DNA from: Shewanella sp. Isolate11 | GTDB lineage: Bacteria > Pseudomonadota > Gammaproteobacteria > Enterobacterales > Shewanellaceae | Assembly: GCF_022398315.1 (NCBI RefSeq) | Contig: NZ_JAKEVF010000002.1 | Span: forward strand, 62,477-126,476 | Direction: 5' to 3' | Length of the DNA stretch: 64,000 bases | Shown: one piece after another, positions 25,690-34,483 of the stretch | How positions within the stretch are numbered: the first letter of the stretch is position 1 | Layout: each line of letters begins with the position of its first letter | Translations under genes and position numbers: made by a program | Notes under the pieces: model-generated | What the model saw: only the letters and a program-made list of their open reading frames with translations | Database searches by the model: none | What the model was told of the DNA's origin: nothing

Positions 25690-26295
25690 ATGAGTAATGA
25701 AGCCTGTGTGGATTACCTACAGGGTAATTTAGTTGTATTAGAGCCGATGCAACTGGAACATGTTGCGGCATTGTCGGTGGCAGTGAGTGATGGCGAGTTG
25801 TGGCGCTTGTGGTATACCAAGGTGCCTCATCCTGATGAGATGAAAGCTTTTGTCGAGCAAGCCTTGGACAGCGAGCAGCGCGGTGAGTCGTTAGCCTTTG
25901 TGGTGCGAGATAAATTCTCTGGCAATATTGTTGGAACGACTCGAATTCTAAATTGGGATCAGGCTAATCGCCGACTAGAAATTGGCCATACTTGGTATGC
26001 CAAAAGCGCACAGGGAACCGGCATTAACAGTGAAACTAAATTGCTGTTACTCGGCTACGCGTTTGAAGTATTAGATGTTATGGCGGTGGAGTTTAGAACT
26101 CATTGGCATAATCAGCGCTCACGTGAGGCTATCTCTCGACTTGGGGCGAAGCAAGATGGTGTATTGCGCAACCATCGAATTCTTAAAGACGGTACCATTC
26201 GGGATACCGTGGTGTATTCGATTATTGATGCTGAATGGCCAACGGTAAAACAAAATTTAGTACATCGAATGCGTCAATTTGAGCAGCCGAGGTAA
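25690..26295 (+). CDS. GNAT acetyltransferase
   Basis: This 201-residue GNAT-fold protein has LEPMQLEHVAALSVAV near residue 18, IVGTTRILNWDQANRRLEIGHTWY near 85, and the acetyl-CoA region GTGINSETKLLLLGYAFEVL near 115. RSREAISRLGAKQDGVLRNHR near 145 is typical of the YjcK/RimJ-like group, which often acetylates protein N termini or small metabolites. The ATG at 25690 follows TTGAGGG; the in-frame TTG at 25675 lies within that ribosome binding site. No operon partner apart from the neighbouring GNAT genes. Confidence 0.83.
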   Translation: MSNEACVDYLQGNLVVLEPMQLEHVAALSVAVSDGELWRLWYTKVPHPDEMKAFVEQALDSEQRGESLAFVVRDKFSGNIVGTTRILNWDQANRRLEIGHTWYAKSAQGTGINSETKLLLLGYAFEVLDVMAVEFRTHWHNQRSREAISRLGAKQDGVLRNHRILKDGTIRDTVVYSIIDAEWPTVKQNLVHRMRQFEQPR

Positions 26296-26331
26296 ATCCG
26301 TTTTTTGTAGTAAGGTTATCAGGGAGGATAG

Positions 26332-26784
26332 ATGTCAGGTGAAATAAGAAGAGCGACCTTTACAGACGTAGAGGTAGTCGCACAACTATTTGATGAATAT
26401 CGTCAGTTCTCTAAACAACCTAGCGATCTAACATTAGCCACTAAGTTTATTTCGGCTCGATTGGTCAACAAAGACTCCATCATCTTTATGGCCGAAGATA
26501 TTAACGGCTATGGTTTGGGTTTTTGTCAGCTTTATCCCACTTTCAATTCAGTGAGTGCTACCGCAACCTTAGTGGTGGCCGATCTTTATGTCACTCAACA
26601 TGCTCGCTGTGTCGGTATCGGTCGTCGCTTGATGAGTAGTGCCATCGATTATGCCAAAGCTAAAGCCATTAGTGGTATCACGCTTGAGATCAGAGAGGGA
26701 CATAGCCATGCACTAGCGCTGTTCCAATCATTATCTTTTGTTCATAAAGAAGGTTTTTTGAGTTATAGCCTTGATATTGAGTGA
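26332..26784 (+). CDS. GNAT acetyltransferase
   Basis: This is a 150-residue single GNAT domain. VADLYVTQHARCVGIGRRLMSS near residue 85 contains the RxxGIG acetyl-CoA pyrophosphate loop, and SHALALFQSLSFVHKEGFLSY near 125 is the terminal motif. AGGGAGGAT precedes the ATG. It is 36 bases after the preceding GNAT gene, so the two are probably co-transcribed. Substrate unknown. Confidence 0.85.
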   Translation: MSGEIRRATFTDVEVVAQLFDEYRQFSKQPSDLTLATKFISARLVNKDSIIFMAEDINGYGLGFCQLYPTFNSVSATATLVVADLYVTQHARCVGIGRRLMSSAIDYAKAKAISGITLEIREGHSHALALFQSLSFVHKEGFLSYSLDIE

Positions 26785-26856
26785 TGTCTAAAGTAGTAAT
26801 ATCTCATTGCTAGTTATTTTTGCTCATAAATCATAAGATTGCTAAGGAAGCTTCTC

Positions 26857-27267
26857 ATGGGTTTAACCAAAAAATGTTCGACTTTAATGATCACTTCAGC
26901 GTTATTAGTTTCATACAATGCATCGGCTGCCTCCGATGCGGAAGTGGCATTTAATAAAGAGGTGCTCGAGTGTGCTGCGTACTATCAAATTGCTTCAGAT
27001 GCCATTGGTAAGATGAATGCTCCTCAGATGCAAGCGGTAGGCGAGCGTCTAAAAAAATCAGGACAAGACGCTGTGACGATCGCTAAAAAATATCAAAGTG
27101 AAGCCGAAGTGAATAGTCTGCTGGAGCAAACCATTGCGAAACAAGAAGCGCAACTGCCAGATAATAAAAACCTTGGGGTCTTGATGCGCCGCTATAAAGA
27201 GCCATGTCAGAGCCTTCTGGCCAATCCTCAGCAGCGCATGGACTATTGGATTATGGCTACCATGTAA
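26857..27267 (+). CDS. periplasmic hypothetical protein
   Basis: I do not recognise this protein. It has 136 residues with a clear signal peptide (TLMITSALLVSYNASA) predicted to be cleaved near residue 24. The mature part of about 112 residues is helical and charged, with two Cys (in LECAAYY and EPCQSLL) that could form a disulfide. The ATG at 26857 has AAGGAAG upstream, and a TTG at 26839 is less likely. A terminator follows at 27292, so it is a single-gene transcript. Confidence 0.7.
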   Translation: MGLTKKCSTLMITSALLVSYNASAASDAEVAFNKEVLECAAYYQIASDAIGKMNAPQMQAVGERLKKSGQDAVTIAKKYQSEAEVNSLLEQTIAKQEAQLPDNKNLGVLMRRYKEPCQSLLANPQQRMDYWIMATM

Positions 27268-27291
27268 AGCCGTGAGTTAAGCCGTTAAATT

Positions 27292-27317
27292 AAGGGTGCC
27301 ATAGTGCACTCTTTTTT
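27292..27317 (+). terminator. intrinsic terminator
   Basis: AGGGTGC and GCACTCT pair (one G-U) around a six-base loop, followed by T residues, 25 bases after the stop at 27267. Confidence 0.8.
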
Positions 27318-27400
27318 ATTGGTAGCTGTAACATAGCAAAAGCTTATCGGGTCTAGTTTCAAGTGGCTTGGGGTATTGATAAACGTCTTAGCAAGGAGCG

Positions 27401-27793
27401 ATGATGAACCTATTTTATCTTTTCGCCGCGATAGCGGCCTTGTTAGCCTGTGTCGGGCATTTGACTTATGGTTATCGCCGTTATCTTCAGCCTATGCGGA
27501 GTGCAGCGTTCGACTCAAAAGCCAAAGTGGCCATCCATAGTGTGTTTAACGCTCTTGGCATCTTCCAATTGTTATCGACACTCATGCTGCTTGCTTGCGG
27601 ATTAGGCTGGATATCCAGCATGCAAAACTTCAGTTTGCTGCTGTTTATTGCTCTCAATTATGTTCTATTTGCCCTATGGCAGTTATATATCGGCTTTACT
27701 TCAGACTTGAACTTAATCTCACGCTTATTACTGCAATGGCCACTGTTTTTTAGTGTCGGTTTACTCACGCTGCTTGGCGCATTATTACATTAA
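27401..27793 (+). CDS. small four-helix inner-membrane protein, unknown
   Basis: This is a 130-residue protein with four predicted transmembrane helices (about residues 3-22, 45-68, 76-95 and 108-128). A conserved-looking polar motif GHLTYGYRRYLQP follows the first helix. AAGGAGCG precedes tandem ATG codons at 27401 and 27404. No characterised family is evident. It lies 158 bases before the ABC exporter cluster on the same strand but has its own spacing, so a link is not shown. Confidence 0.65.
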   Translation: MMNLFYLFAAIAALLACVGHLTYGYRRYLQPMRSAAFDSKAKVAIHSVFNALGIFQLLSTLMLLACGLGWISSMQNFSLLLFIALNYVLFALWQLYIGFTSDLNLISRLLLQWPLFFSVGLLTLLGALLH

Positions 27794-27951
27794 TTTGGCT
27801 TAAATTATTGCCGCTTTATTGCCCTATTTTAGTAAGGTAATTATCTCAATTGTAAGGATTTATAAATTCGATTGCATAAATGTTATTTTTTAAGGCAAAG
27901 TGGCTTTAGCAATTAACACCTGTATTTGCGCCGATAAAAAAGAGCTATTTG

Positions 27952-28638
27952 ATGATTGATGTAAAACAACTGGTAAAGTCTTACCAAATGGGAGAAACCC
28001 CAGTTCTCGCGCTTCGAGGCGTGGACTTTTCAATTAAAGCCAATGAATTTGTAGCCATTATGGGACCTTCTGGTTCGGGTAAATCAACTTTGATGAATAT
28101 CATTGGTTGTTTAGATAAACCCAGCAGTGGAAGCTACCAATTAAATGGTCATGAGGTGAGCTCTCTCGATGATGATGCCTTATCGGCGGTACGTAACAAA
28201 GAGATTGGTTTTGTGTTTCAAAGCTTTCATTTGTTACCCAGATTAACGGCACTGCAAAACGTGTTATTGCCGATGCGTTTTGCCGAGCAAGAAAATGACA
28301 GCGAAGCTTACGCACAAACCCTGCTTGCTAGAGTAGGACTACTTGAACGACAAGGCCACCGGCCTAACCAACTTTCAGGTGGACAGCGACAGCGAGTGGC
28401 GATTGCCCGAGCCTTAGTTAATCGTCCTACTATTTTGCTGGCCGATGAGCCAACCGGGGCGTTGGACAGTAAGACCTCGGTTGAGATCATGGAGCTGTTT
28501 ACTGAATTACATCAAGCGGGGCAAACCATCATTTTAGTCACCCATGAAGAAGAGGTCGCCGCTTATGCACAGCGGGTGATCCGTATGCGCGATGGCGATA
28601 TTGTGCAGATTGATCAGCGAGGTGAAGATGCAGCCTAG
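27952..28638 (+). CDS. MacB/LolD-type ABC transporter ATPase
   Basis: This is a 228-residue nucleotide-binding subunit. Walker [10 protein letters not shown] is near residue 40, the Q-loop [18 protein letters not shown] is near 88, the signature [15 protein letters not shown] is near 137, Walker [16 protein letters not shown] is near 160 and the H-loop VTHEEE is near 195. This is the family that drives MacB-like mechanotransmission exporters and LolCDE. It starts the exporter operon and overlaps the first adaptor gene by 11 bases. ATG 27952 is preferred to TTG 27949. Confidence 0.93.
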   Translation: MIDVKQLVKSYQMGETPVLALRGVDFSIKANEFVAIMGPSGSGKSTLMNIIGCLDKPSSGSYQLNGHEVSSLDDDALSAVRNKEIGFVFQSFHLLPRLTALQNVLLPMRFAEQENDSEAYAQTLLARVGLLERQGHRPNQLSGGQRQRVAIARALVNRPTILLADEPTGALDSKTSVEIMELFTELHQAGQTIILVTHEEEVAAYAQRVIRMRDGDIVQIDQRGEDAA

Positions 28639-29626
28639 TAGATGCTCTTTGATTGAGGCCTTGATACTTGGCAGTTGTCTCTGTCTGACTCTGCCGGCAT
28701 TTGCCAGCGAAACTGAGCCCGCTTCCTTGTTACTTACTGGGAAAATAAGCTCGGTAGAATCACAAACCTTTACCGTACCGAAAGCCGGAGACGCTTGGCG
28801 TTATCAGATTCAATGGATGCTACCCGAAGGCACCTTAGCTCAACCGGGACAGAGCGTAGTCATTTTCGATAAGAGCCAGCTGACTAATCAAATTGAGCAG
28901 TTAGAGGCCAGTTTATTGCGAGTGACGGCTCAAGAGCAGAGCACCTCACTTGAATTGAATGGCGCTGTGTTACAAGCAAAATTCAACGTTAAACAAAACC
29001 AATTAGAAGTTGAAAAAGCGCAGTTAGATGCTGATGTTCCTGTCGAATTTATTGCTGCTAAAGAATATGCAGAAAACCAGTTTGCTTTGATGCAGGCAAA
29101 AAGTGAATTATCAAAGGCAAAACAAACCTTAACAGAAGCACTGGACAAGCAGGCTGCCAGCTTAAAGCAGTTAGCTATCGATAAGCAAAAAGCTCAACTG
29201 GAGCTGACTCAGGCGCTTCAAGGAATTGAGCAGTTGCAGTTAACTGCTAAGTTAGCCGGCCCGGTATTATATGGCAGAGATCATTGGAGCGATGAAAAGT
29301 ATGGCGTCGGTGATACGGTGCAGATAGGACGCCAAATCGCGACGATTCCTGCACTTAATCAGTTAGAAGTGGTCGCCTGGGTGAATGAGGTCGATGTCGA
29401 TCGACTCAAACTCAAGCAAGCCGTGAGTTTACGCCTTGATGCTCAATCTAACATCAGTTTTAGTGGTGTGGTGTCTTCTATCGGTAAACAGGCGATGACA
29501 CAAGTCGCTTGGGGACGAAGCAAATGGTTTAAGGTGGGGATAGATTTTGACCGTGATAGCAGTCAAATCAATTTAGTACCAGGAATGAGCGTTTTAGTTG
29601 CGACTAAGGAGCTGAGCGATGAATAA
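28628..29626 (+). CDS. HlyD/MacA-like periplasmic adaptor (first of three)
   Basis: This is a 332-residue protein with a signal peptide ([20 protein letters not shown], cleavage near residue 27). A split biotinyl-lipoyl-like domain flanks a long helical hairpin (about residues 85-205, rich in Gln, Lys and Glu), and a beta-barrel domain follows, with [18 protein letters not shown] near 250. It has no lipobox. It probably bridges the inner-membrane exporter towards an outer-membrane duct. It overlaps the ATPase gene upstream and the next adaptor gene downstream, so all are translated from one mRNA. Confidence 0.83.
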   Translation: MQPSRCSLIEALILGSCLCLTLPAFASETEPASLLLTGKISSVESQTFTVPKAGDAWRYQIQWMLPEGTLAQPGQSVVIFDKSQLTNQIEQLEASLLRVTAQEQSTSLELNGAVLQAKFNVKQNQLEVEKAQLDADVPVEFIAAKEYAENQFALMQAKSELSKAKQTLTEALDKQAASLKQLAIDKQKAQLELTQALQGIEQLQLTAKLAGPVLYGRDHWSDEKYGVGDTVQIGRQIATIPALNQLEVVAWVNEVDVDRLKLKQAVSLRLDAQSNISFSGVVSSIGKQAMTQVAWGRSKWFKVGIDFDRDSSQINLVPGMSVLVATKELSDE

Positions 29627-30791
29627 AACCGCTTATGTCGCAGTTACCTTGTTATTAGCCTGTTTCGCCACTGGCTGCGAGCAACATGCCATTACCCATG
29701 TAGAAGAGGGGATTTTGGTGCAGCAAATTGAGGTGACGGGGGAATTAGTTTCGGCAGATACGGTTTCTATGATGCCGCCCGCGATCCGCCGAGTATGGCA
29801 ATACCAGATCAAGCAATTAGCGCCCGAGGGCAGTGAAGTTAGCAAAGGTACAGTGGTAGCCAGACTCGATACTTCTGAACTGACTCAGCGTCTGTCTGTG
29901 AGTGAAGCCAATTTGGCGGCCACTCGGCAAGATATCACCACCTCTAAATTGCGTAATGCCAAGCGTCTGGAAGAGCTTAAACTTGATCTGGCCGAAGCTA
30001 AGATGAATTTCGAAAAGGCTGAGCGTAAATTTAACTTGTCTGATGAAACCGTCGCCTTGATTGAAAAAGAGAAGTATCAGCGGGATGCGGTTATCGCTAA
30101 AGATAGAGTGGCATTGATCAAACAAAAAGTGAGTCTAGAGTCCCAAGGGGCACGGCAGCGTCAGGCCATGCTTGAAGGTGATGAGCAGAAGTTTGCTGCT
30201 GAGGTCTCGGCACTACAACAAGGGATTGCTTCGATGACGCTCAAAGCGCCGAGAGCCGGAATGGTGGTGTATGGTACCGACCCTCAAGGTAATAAGATCA
30301 AAGAGGGACAGTCAGTGTTTGCCGGTGATGCAGTATTGTCGATCCCCAATCTTGCAAATATGCAAGTGAATATGACCATTCCCGAAGTTGAGGCGCAGCG
30401 GGTAAAACTGGGGCAAGCGATTAAAATTCGTCTCGATGCCAATCCTGAAAGAGTCTTTCGAGGCAAGATCACCGAATTAGGTGCGGTGTTTCGTAATAAA
30501 AACCAAGATGTACCTTTGGTGGTGTTTGATGCCGTTGCCAGTATCGATGATCCCGATAGCGAGTTAATGCGTCCGGGGATGACAGCCAAAATCGTTATCG
30601 ATATTGCCAAGGAGGAGCCATCGCTATTGTTAGCTGCCGAGGCGGTTTCATTTGTGGCGGGACAAGCTTATGTTGAGCGTCCCAGCTTATTTGGCTCTAC
30701 GAAACAGCCTATCACCCTTGGTGAGATAGGGGGCGAGCGGGTTTCGGTGCGCGAGGGGTTAGCCCTGGGCGATGAGGTATTACTGCCATGA
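29619..30791 (+). CDS. HlyD/MacA-like adaptor lipoprotein (second of three)
   Basis: This is a 390-residue protein. The signal ends in lipobox ATGC (acylated Cys near residue 20), so it is a lipoprotein, unlike the first adaptor. An N-terminal beta region with VQQIEVTGELVSADTVSM leads to a long coiled-coil hairpin (about 95-215). LKAPRAGMVVYGTDPQGNKI near 225 is the returning lipoyl half, followed by a beta barrel with LANMQVNMTIPEVEAQRVKLG. It overlaps the upstream gene by eight bases and the downstream gene by four (ATGA). Confidence 0.85.
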   Translation: MNKTAYVAVTLLLACFATGCEQHAITHVEEGILVQQIEVTGELVSADTVSMMPPAIRRVWQYQIKQLAPEGSEVSKGTVVARLDTSELTQRLSVSEANLAATRQDITTSKLRNAKRLEELKLDLAEAKMNFEKAERKFNLSDETVALIEKEKYQRDAVIAKDRVALIKQKVSLESQGARQRQAMLEGDEQKFAAEVSALQQGIASMTLKAPRAGMVVYGTDPQGNKIKEGQSVFAGDAVLSIPNLANMQVNMTIPEVEAQRVKLGQAIKIRLDANPERVFRGKITELGAVFRNKNQDVPLVVFDAVASIDDPDSELMRPGMTAKIVIDIAKEEPSLLLAAEAVSFVAGQAYVERPSLFGSTKQPITLGEIGGERVSVREGLALGDEVLLP

Positions 30792-32011
30792 TGAGATTGG
30801 GGAACAATCAATTGCGTGTTGTCGCTATTTCGCTACTGAGTGTATTGGCCTTAACGGCTTGCTCACAGCAACAGCAAGATGGTGTGCTGACCATGGAGGT
30901 CGGCAGCCGCGATTTTAATGTCGAAATTCCGGCGACAGGTGAACTTGAGGCAAGCCAGTCGACAGCGGTTACTGTGCCCATTGGCCTGCGAGGCCCACAA
31001 TCACTGGCGTGGATTTTAGATAACTTTACTCAGGTGAAGGCGGGGGATGTAATAGCCAAGATGGATCGCACTCGCACTAGCTATCAGTTAGAAATGGAGA
31101 AATTCGATTTTGACCGCTTGAGTCTGGACAGTGAGATGCAGCAGAAGGAAGATCAAACTGTCAGCAAAGAGCTCACCACTGGCACTAAGGTTACTTCAGA
31201 AGAGAAAGCGTTAGCCGAGCGTTTCTTCAGCGAAGATGAGCGAGTATATACCAAGATAGAGATCATCGAGCAGATGCGAAACCAAGATTACCTTGGTGCC
31301 AAATTGGATTATTTCGATTGGGGGTTAGCCCAGCATGATGAACAGGCTCAAGCCGAGCTGCAGCTAATCAAGCTTAAGCAAGGTGGCCATCAGGCGAAGA
31401 TTCAACGCTATCAGAATAACCTCAGCCAGATGGAAATTGTGGCACCACATGATGGCTTGTTCGTTTATCAAAGCAGTTGGGACGGTGCCATGCCAGCTGT
31501 TGGCGATATGATGTGGTCGGGGTCTACCATAGGCACTTTGCCCGATACTTCGGTGATGCAGGCAAAATGTTTTGTGCTCGAGTCTGAAGCTGCCGGATTA
31601 GCTGTGGGGAAAAGTGCCACGGTTTATCTCGATGCTTATCCAGATAAGCCATTCAAGGGTACTGTGACCCAAGTGGATGCGCTGGCAAAACCGAAAGAGA
31701 AGGACAGCCCAGTTAACTATTTTCAGTTTACTGTCAGCTTGGATAAAACCTTGGTTGATATTATGCAACCGGGACGACAGCTTAATGTCAAAGTACATGC
31801 CTTATCGTTAACCGATGTGATCACCATTCCTAATCAGGCTATTTTTCAAAAAGAGGGACAATATTGGGTCTATATGAAAACCAATGCGGGATTCATTAAG
31901 CAAAACGTCACTCCCGGTCAGCGCAGCATAGACACCACAGAGATCATTAGCGGCCTGTCTAAGGGCGATGTGATTGCCTTGACCACGCCACCAAAGAGGA
32001 ATCGAGTATGA
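30788..32011 (+). CDS. HlyD/MacA-like adaptor lipoprotein (third of three)
   Basis: This is a 407-residue lipoprotein (lipobox LTAC, acylated Cys near residue 25). FNVEIPATGELEASQSTAVT near 40 is the first lipoyl half. The helical hairpin (about 100-210) is interrupted by a distinct insert with KEDQTVSKELTTGTKVTSEE near 120. VAPHDGLFVYQSSWDG near 222 is the second half, and the membrane-proximal domain ends in ITIPNQAIFQKEGQYWVYM near 345, a standard MacA-like C-terminal domain. It is more complete at its C terminus than adaptors 1 and 2. It overlaps the permease gene by four bases. Confidence 0.85.
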   Translation: MMRLGNNQLRVVAISLLSVLALTACSQQQQDGVLTMEVGSRDFNVEIPATGELEASQSTAVTVPIGLRGPQSLAWILDNFTQVKAGDVIAKMDRTRTSYQLEMEKFDFDRLSLDSEMQQKEDQTVSKELTTGTKVTSEEKALAERFFSEDERVYTKIEIIEQMRNQDYLGAKLDYFDWGLAQHDEQAQAELQLIKLKQGGHQAKIQRYQNNLSQMEIVAPHDGLFVYQSSWDGAMPAVGDMMWSGSTIGTLPDTSVMQAKCFVLESEAAGLAVGKSATVYLDAYPDKPFKGTVTQVDALAKPKEKDSPVNYFQFTVSLDKTLVDIMQPGRQLNVKVHALSLTDVITIPNQAIFQKEGQYWVYMKTNAGFIKQNVTPGQRSIDTTEIISGLSKGDVIALTTPPKRNRV

Positions 32012-33264
32012 GCCAGTATGGCGTAATAGGGCGCTATGCCGCTGGTATAGGTCAAGCTTTCGATGAGATGCGCCATCATAAATTGCGCACATCCTTGACC
32101 TTGTTGGGGATGGTGTTTGGGGTCGGGGCCGTGATTGCCATGTTAAGCGTAGGTGAAGGTGCCGAGCGCGAAGCCTTAAAGATGATTGAATCTATGGGGG
32201 TTAAAAATATCTTAGTTAATGCCCGTAGCAGTGATGGTGAAGCGCTTAAATCGATTCGAGAACACAGTGTAGGACTGAGTCTGAGGGATGTGGAGAGCAC
32301 GGCGCAAACCTTACCCTTCGTCGAGGGCTGGAGCGCCCAAAAGCAGGTGAAATCTTTTAGCTTGTTTAGTCGTGATGGGCGCAGTGATGGCACTGTGATG
32401 GGCGTAACACCGAGTTATTTTGGTTTAAGTGCTTTGCATATCGGTAAGGGACGCAGCTTGAATGACAATGACGAGGCCTATTATCGACAAGTTGCAGTAC
32501 TTGGACCAGAGGCGGCTAGGAGCTTATTTCCTCAGGGCAACCCACTCGGTGGCTTGATTAAGATTAATCACCAATGGTTCGAAGTGGTCGGTGTGTTGTC
32601 TGAAGGCGAGCAGAGTCAATCTAAGATCCAAGGGGTAAAACTGGGTGGCGAGCGTAACCAAGTGTTTATTCCGTTGGCGACTGCGCTCAAAAAGATGAAC
32701 TTTAAAATGCTAGAGGATGAGCTGGACTCGATAAAACTGGCTATTGCCGATGGTGTGGAGCCCTCATTGGCGGCCAAGAGTTTAGGCCATCTATTTGCTC
32801 GCCGTCATGGTGGTGAGAAAGACTACGAGATAGTCGTTCCTGCAGATTTACTGGCTCAGCATCAAAAGACACAGCAGATTTTTAATATCGTGATGGCTTG
32901 TGTCGCTGGAATCTCGCTGCTGGTGGGTGGTATTGGCATCATGAATATCATGCTGGCTACCATTATGGAGCGTACCGGTGAGATAGGTTTGCTGCGAGCT
33001 TTAGGTGCGCGACGTAAGGATATTGCGCGTCAATTCTTGATTGAAAGCATTGCAATTTCAGCTACAGGTGGTGTGATAGGTATCGTTGTCGGTCTACTGC
33101 TGGCGCTAGTGATCTCTGCTGCGGCGGGTTGGCCTGTGGCATGGTCGCCATTTGCGGTGCTGTTATCCCTGGGGGTATGTATGACGATTGGGATCGGTTT
33201 TGGATTATATCCGGCGCAGAAAGCGGCGAGATTGGATCCTATTGTTGCGCTACAACGTGACTAA
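32008..33264 (+). CDS. MacB-type ABC permease (FtsX family)
   Basis: This is a 418-residue protein with one N-terminal transmembrane helix (about residues 27-50), a large periplasmic domain (about 50-290, MacB-PCD-like), and three C-terminal helices after VGGIGIMNIMLATIMERTGEI near residue 310. The segment RTGEIGLLRALGARRKDI is the coupling helix region of MacB/LolC/FtsX proteins. The ATPase is encoded separately as the first gene, whereas classical MacB fuses both. No outer-membrane TolC homologue lies in the window. Substrate unknown. Confidence 0.9.
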   Translation: MSQYGVIGRYAAGIGQAFDEMRHHKLRTSLTLLGMVFGVGAVIAMLSVGEGAEREALKMIESMGVKNILVNARSSDGEALKSIREHSVGLSLRDVESTAQTLPFVEGWSAQKQVKSFSLFSRDGRSDGTVMGVTPSYFGLSALHIGKGRSLNDNDEAYYRQVAVLGPEAARSLFPQGNPLGGLIKINHQWFEVVGVLSEGEQSQSKIQGVKLGGERNQVFIPLATALKKMNFKMLEDELDSIKLAIADGVEPSLAAKSLGHLFARRHGGEKDYEIVVPADLLAQHQKTQQIFNIVMACVAGISLLVGGIGIMNIMLATIMERTGEIGLLRALGARRKDIARQFLIESIAISATGGVIGIVVGLLLALVISAAAGWPVAWSPFAVLLSLGVCMTIGIGFGLYPAQKAARLDPIVALQRD

Positions 33265-33330
33265 AGCGCTGGCTTGTTGAGTCTGGGTCTAGCTTCTTTT
33301 ACAAACTGTCTTTCACGTTAACCGAATGGG

Positions 33331-33576
33331 CTATTCACCCATTTCGGTTTCCTGTGAGTAGCAAGAGCTGTCTATTTCACAGTCATAATCGCTTTCGAAA
33401 TAGATATCTTCAACAACGGGCTCAGCTTGCTGCAGCTGAACGTTTTTGGGCTCCCACTTTTGCAGTAGGTCGGTGTAAAAACTCTCTTCTGGCGGATTGT
33501 TTACAAAGTGTTTTACATCGACAAAAGTCAGCCAAAATGCATAAGCCACGATGGAATAAATTGTAATTCGGAACAT
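33331..33576 (-). CDS. hypothetical single-pass membrane protein
   Basis: This protein is not recognised. It has 81 residues with an N-terminal hydrophobic helix (YSIVAYAFWLTFVDV, about residues 7-21) and a strongly acidic tail carrying two Cys (DCEIDSSC). The start ATG at 33576 lies inside a perfect 12-bp palindrome GGAACATGTTCC (33570-33581) that also supplies the GGAAC ribosome binding site. It lies convergent to the ABC operon; an imperfect hairpin spans its stop codon at about 33320-33350. Confidence 0.5.
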   Translation of the reverse strand: MFRITIYSIVAYAFWLTFVDVKHFVNNPPEESFYTDLLQKWEPKNVQLQQAEPVVEDIYFESDYDCEIDSSCYSQETEMGE

Positions 33577-33912
33577 GTTCCTACCCAGTTGCCACTAATT
33601 TAGCATCGCACTATACGCGGAATATTTTAAGAAAGAAACTGTCAATATTTCGCCATTAGTTTTCTCGTCACAAAATTGTATAACGTATTGATAAACCTTG
33701 TTTTTAAGTTTGTTAAAATACAAATGTGTCAATAAGTATCATGCGTCATATTACTAACTTTCAGTCGTATTTTTGACGTTTAAATCGCTTTGATTTCAGC
33801 AGCTTCTGGAGAAATGTTTTGTTTGTGGGGATGTGATAACTGCATTCCCAAGGCTCAAACATTAGTCGGTTTTGACTGTTTTGATGGGTTTGAGCCTTAG
33901 GCGGATAGTTAA
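33577..33912. other. gene-free gap with an 11-bp inverted repeat
   Basis: This is an AT-rich stretch of 336 bases with no credible gene. AAGGCTCAAAC (33850-33860) and GTTTGAGCCTT (33888-33898) are perfectly complementary around a 27-base loop, which itself contains AGTC/GACT. On the minus strand this hairpin begins 15 bases after the small membrane-protein gene ends, so it may end the hydrogenase transcript, although no T-run follows it. The rest of the gap holds nothing I can identify. Confidence 0.6.
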
Positions 33913-34077
33913 TTAGTTGCGTTTTTTCCATAACATAATGCCCGCCACTATGATCACTAATGCGATGATCGGCAAAATGTCGTTCATATGATGGAATAAG
34001 CCGACACCATGATGGCCGGGATGTGCCCAAACGCTTGCAGGTAGAAGGCTAGCTAAGATAAGTAAGGCTTTTTTCAT
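33913..34077 (-). CDS. tiny histidine-containing membrane protein at the end of the hydrogenase operon
   Basis: This is a 54-residue protein with a signal peptide (KALLILASLLPASVWA) whose cleavage leaves a mature start HPGHHGVGLFHHMND. That is followed by one transmembrane helix (ILPIIALVIIVAGIML) and a KKR tail. The His-rich, periplasm-facing start resembles the HPGHH start of HupE/UreJ nickel transporters, but this protein is far too short to be one. AGGAG lies eight bases before the ATG at 34077; a longer frame to 34149 lacks this. It follows hypA by 58 bases on the same strand, so a nickel-related role is an inference from context. Confidence 0.6.
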   Translation of the reverse strand: MKKALLILASLLPASVWAHPGHHGVGLFHHMNDILPIIALVIIVAGIMLWKKRN

Positions 34078-34135
34078 TGTAAGTGCTCCTAAGGGTTCAA
34101 TTTCGTTCCATTTAAATTTGAATCGCGTTTCAAGT

Positions 34136-34483
34136 TCAGTCGGTTTCAAGTTCTAATTGCATTAGCAACAGCTCTTCTCCTTCAACGATTTGAGTATCAA
34201 AGCTGTTACATTGTGGACAAATTATGGTTCTCTCCTTGAGTTCATTACGCTCATGACATTGATGGCATTGAATGACGATAGGCTGATGTTGAATTTCTAG
34301 CTCGGCAGTTTTGGCGCGTCCCTCTAACTTAAATGTGTCGAAAGCAGTAGCTAATAAACTAGGCTCCACACCACTTAACAGGCCAATTTTGATCACCACT
34401 TTAGTGATCGCACTAGCTTGGTTTGTCTCGGCGTGTTGTTCACATTGCTCTAATAACGCTGTGACTATCGAGTATTCATGCAT
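34136..34483 (-). CDS. hypA: HypA, hydrogenase nickel-insertion zinc protein
   Basis: This is a 115-residue protein. The N-terminal MHEYS supplies the nickel-binding His2-Glu3. The zinc site is CHQC (near residue 73) and CPQC (near 90), in the family order. HypA delivers Ni to the hydrogenase large subunit together with HypB. Its ATG overlaps the hypE TGA by one base (TGATG), so translation is coupled. Confidence 0.96.
   Translation of the reverse strand: MHEYSIVTALLEQCEQHAETNQASAITKVVIKIGLLSGVEPSLLATAFDTFKLEGRAKTAELEIQHQPIVIQCHQCHERNELKERTIICPQCNSFDTQIVEGEELLLMQLELETD

Noticed and set aside
33761-34030. 89-codon minus-strand frame near the end of the hydrogenase operon
   Set aside because: It overlaps the better-supported 54-residue membrane-protein gene in another frame, crosses the inverted repeat, and has no signal or domain.
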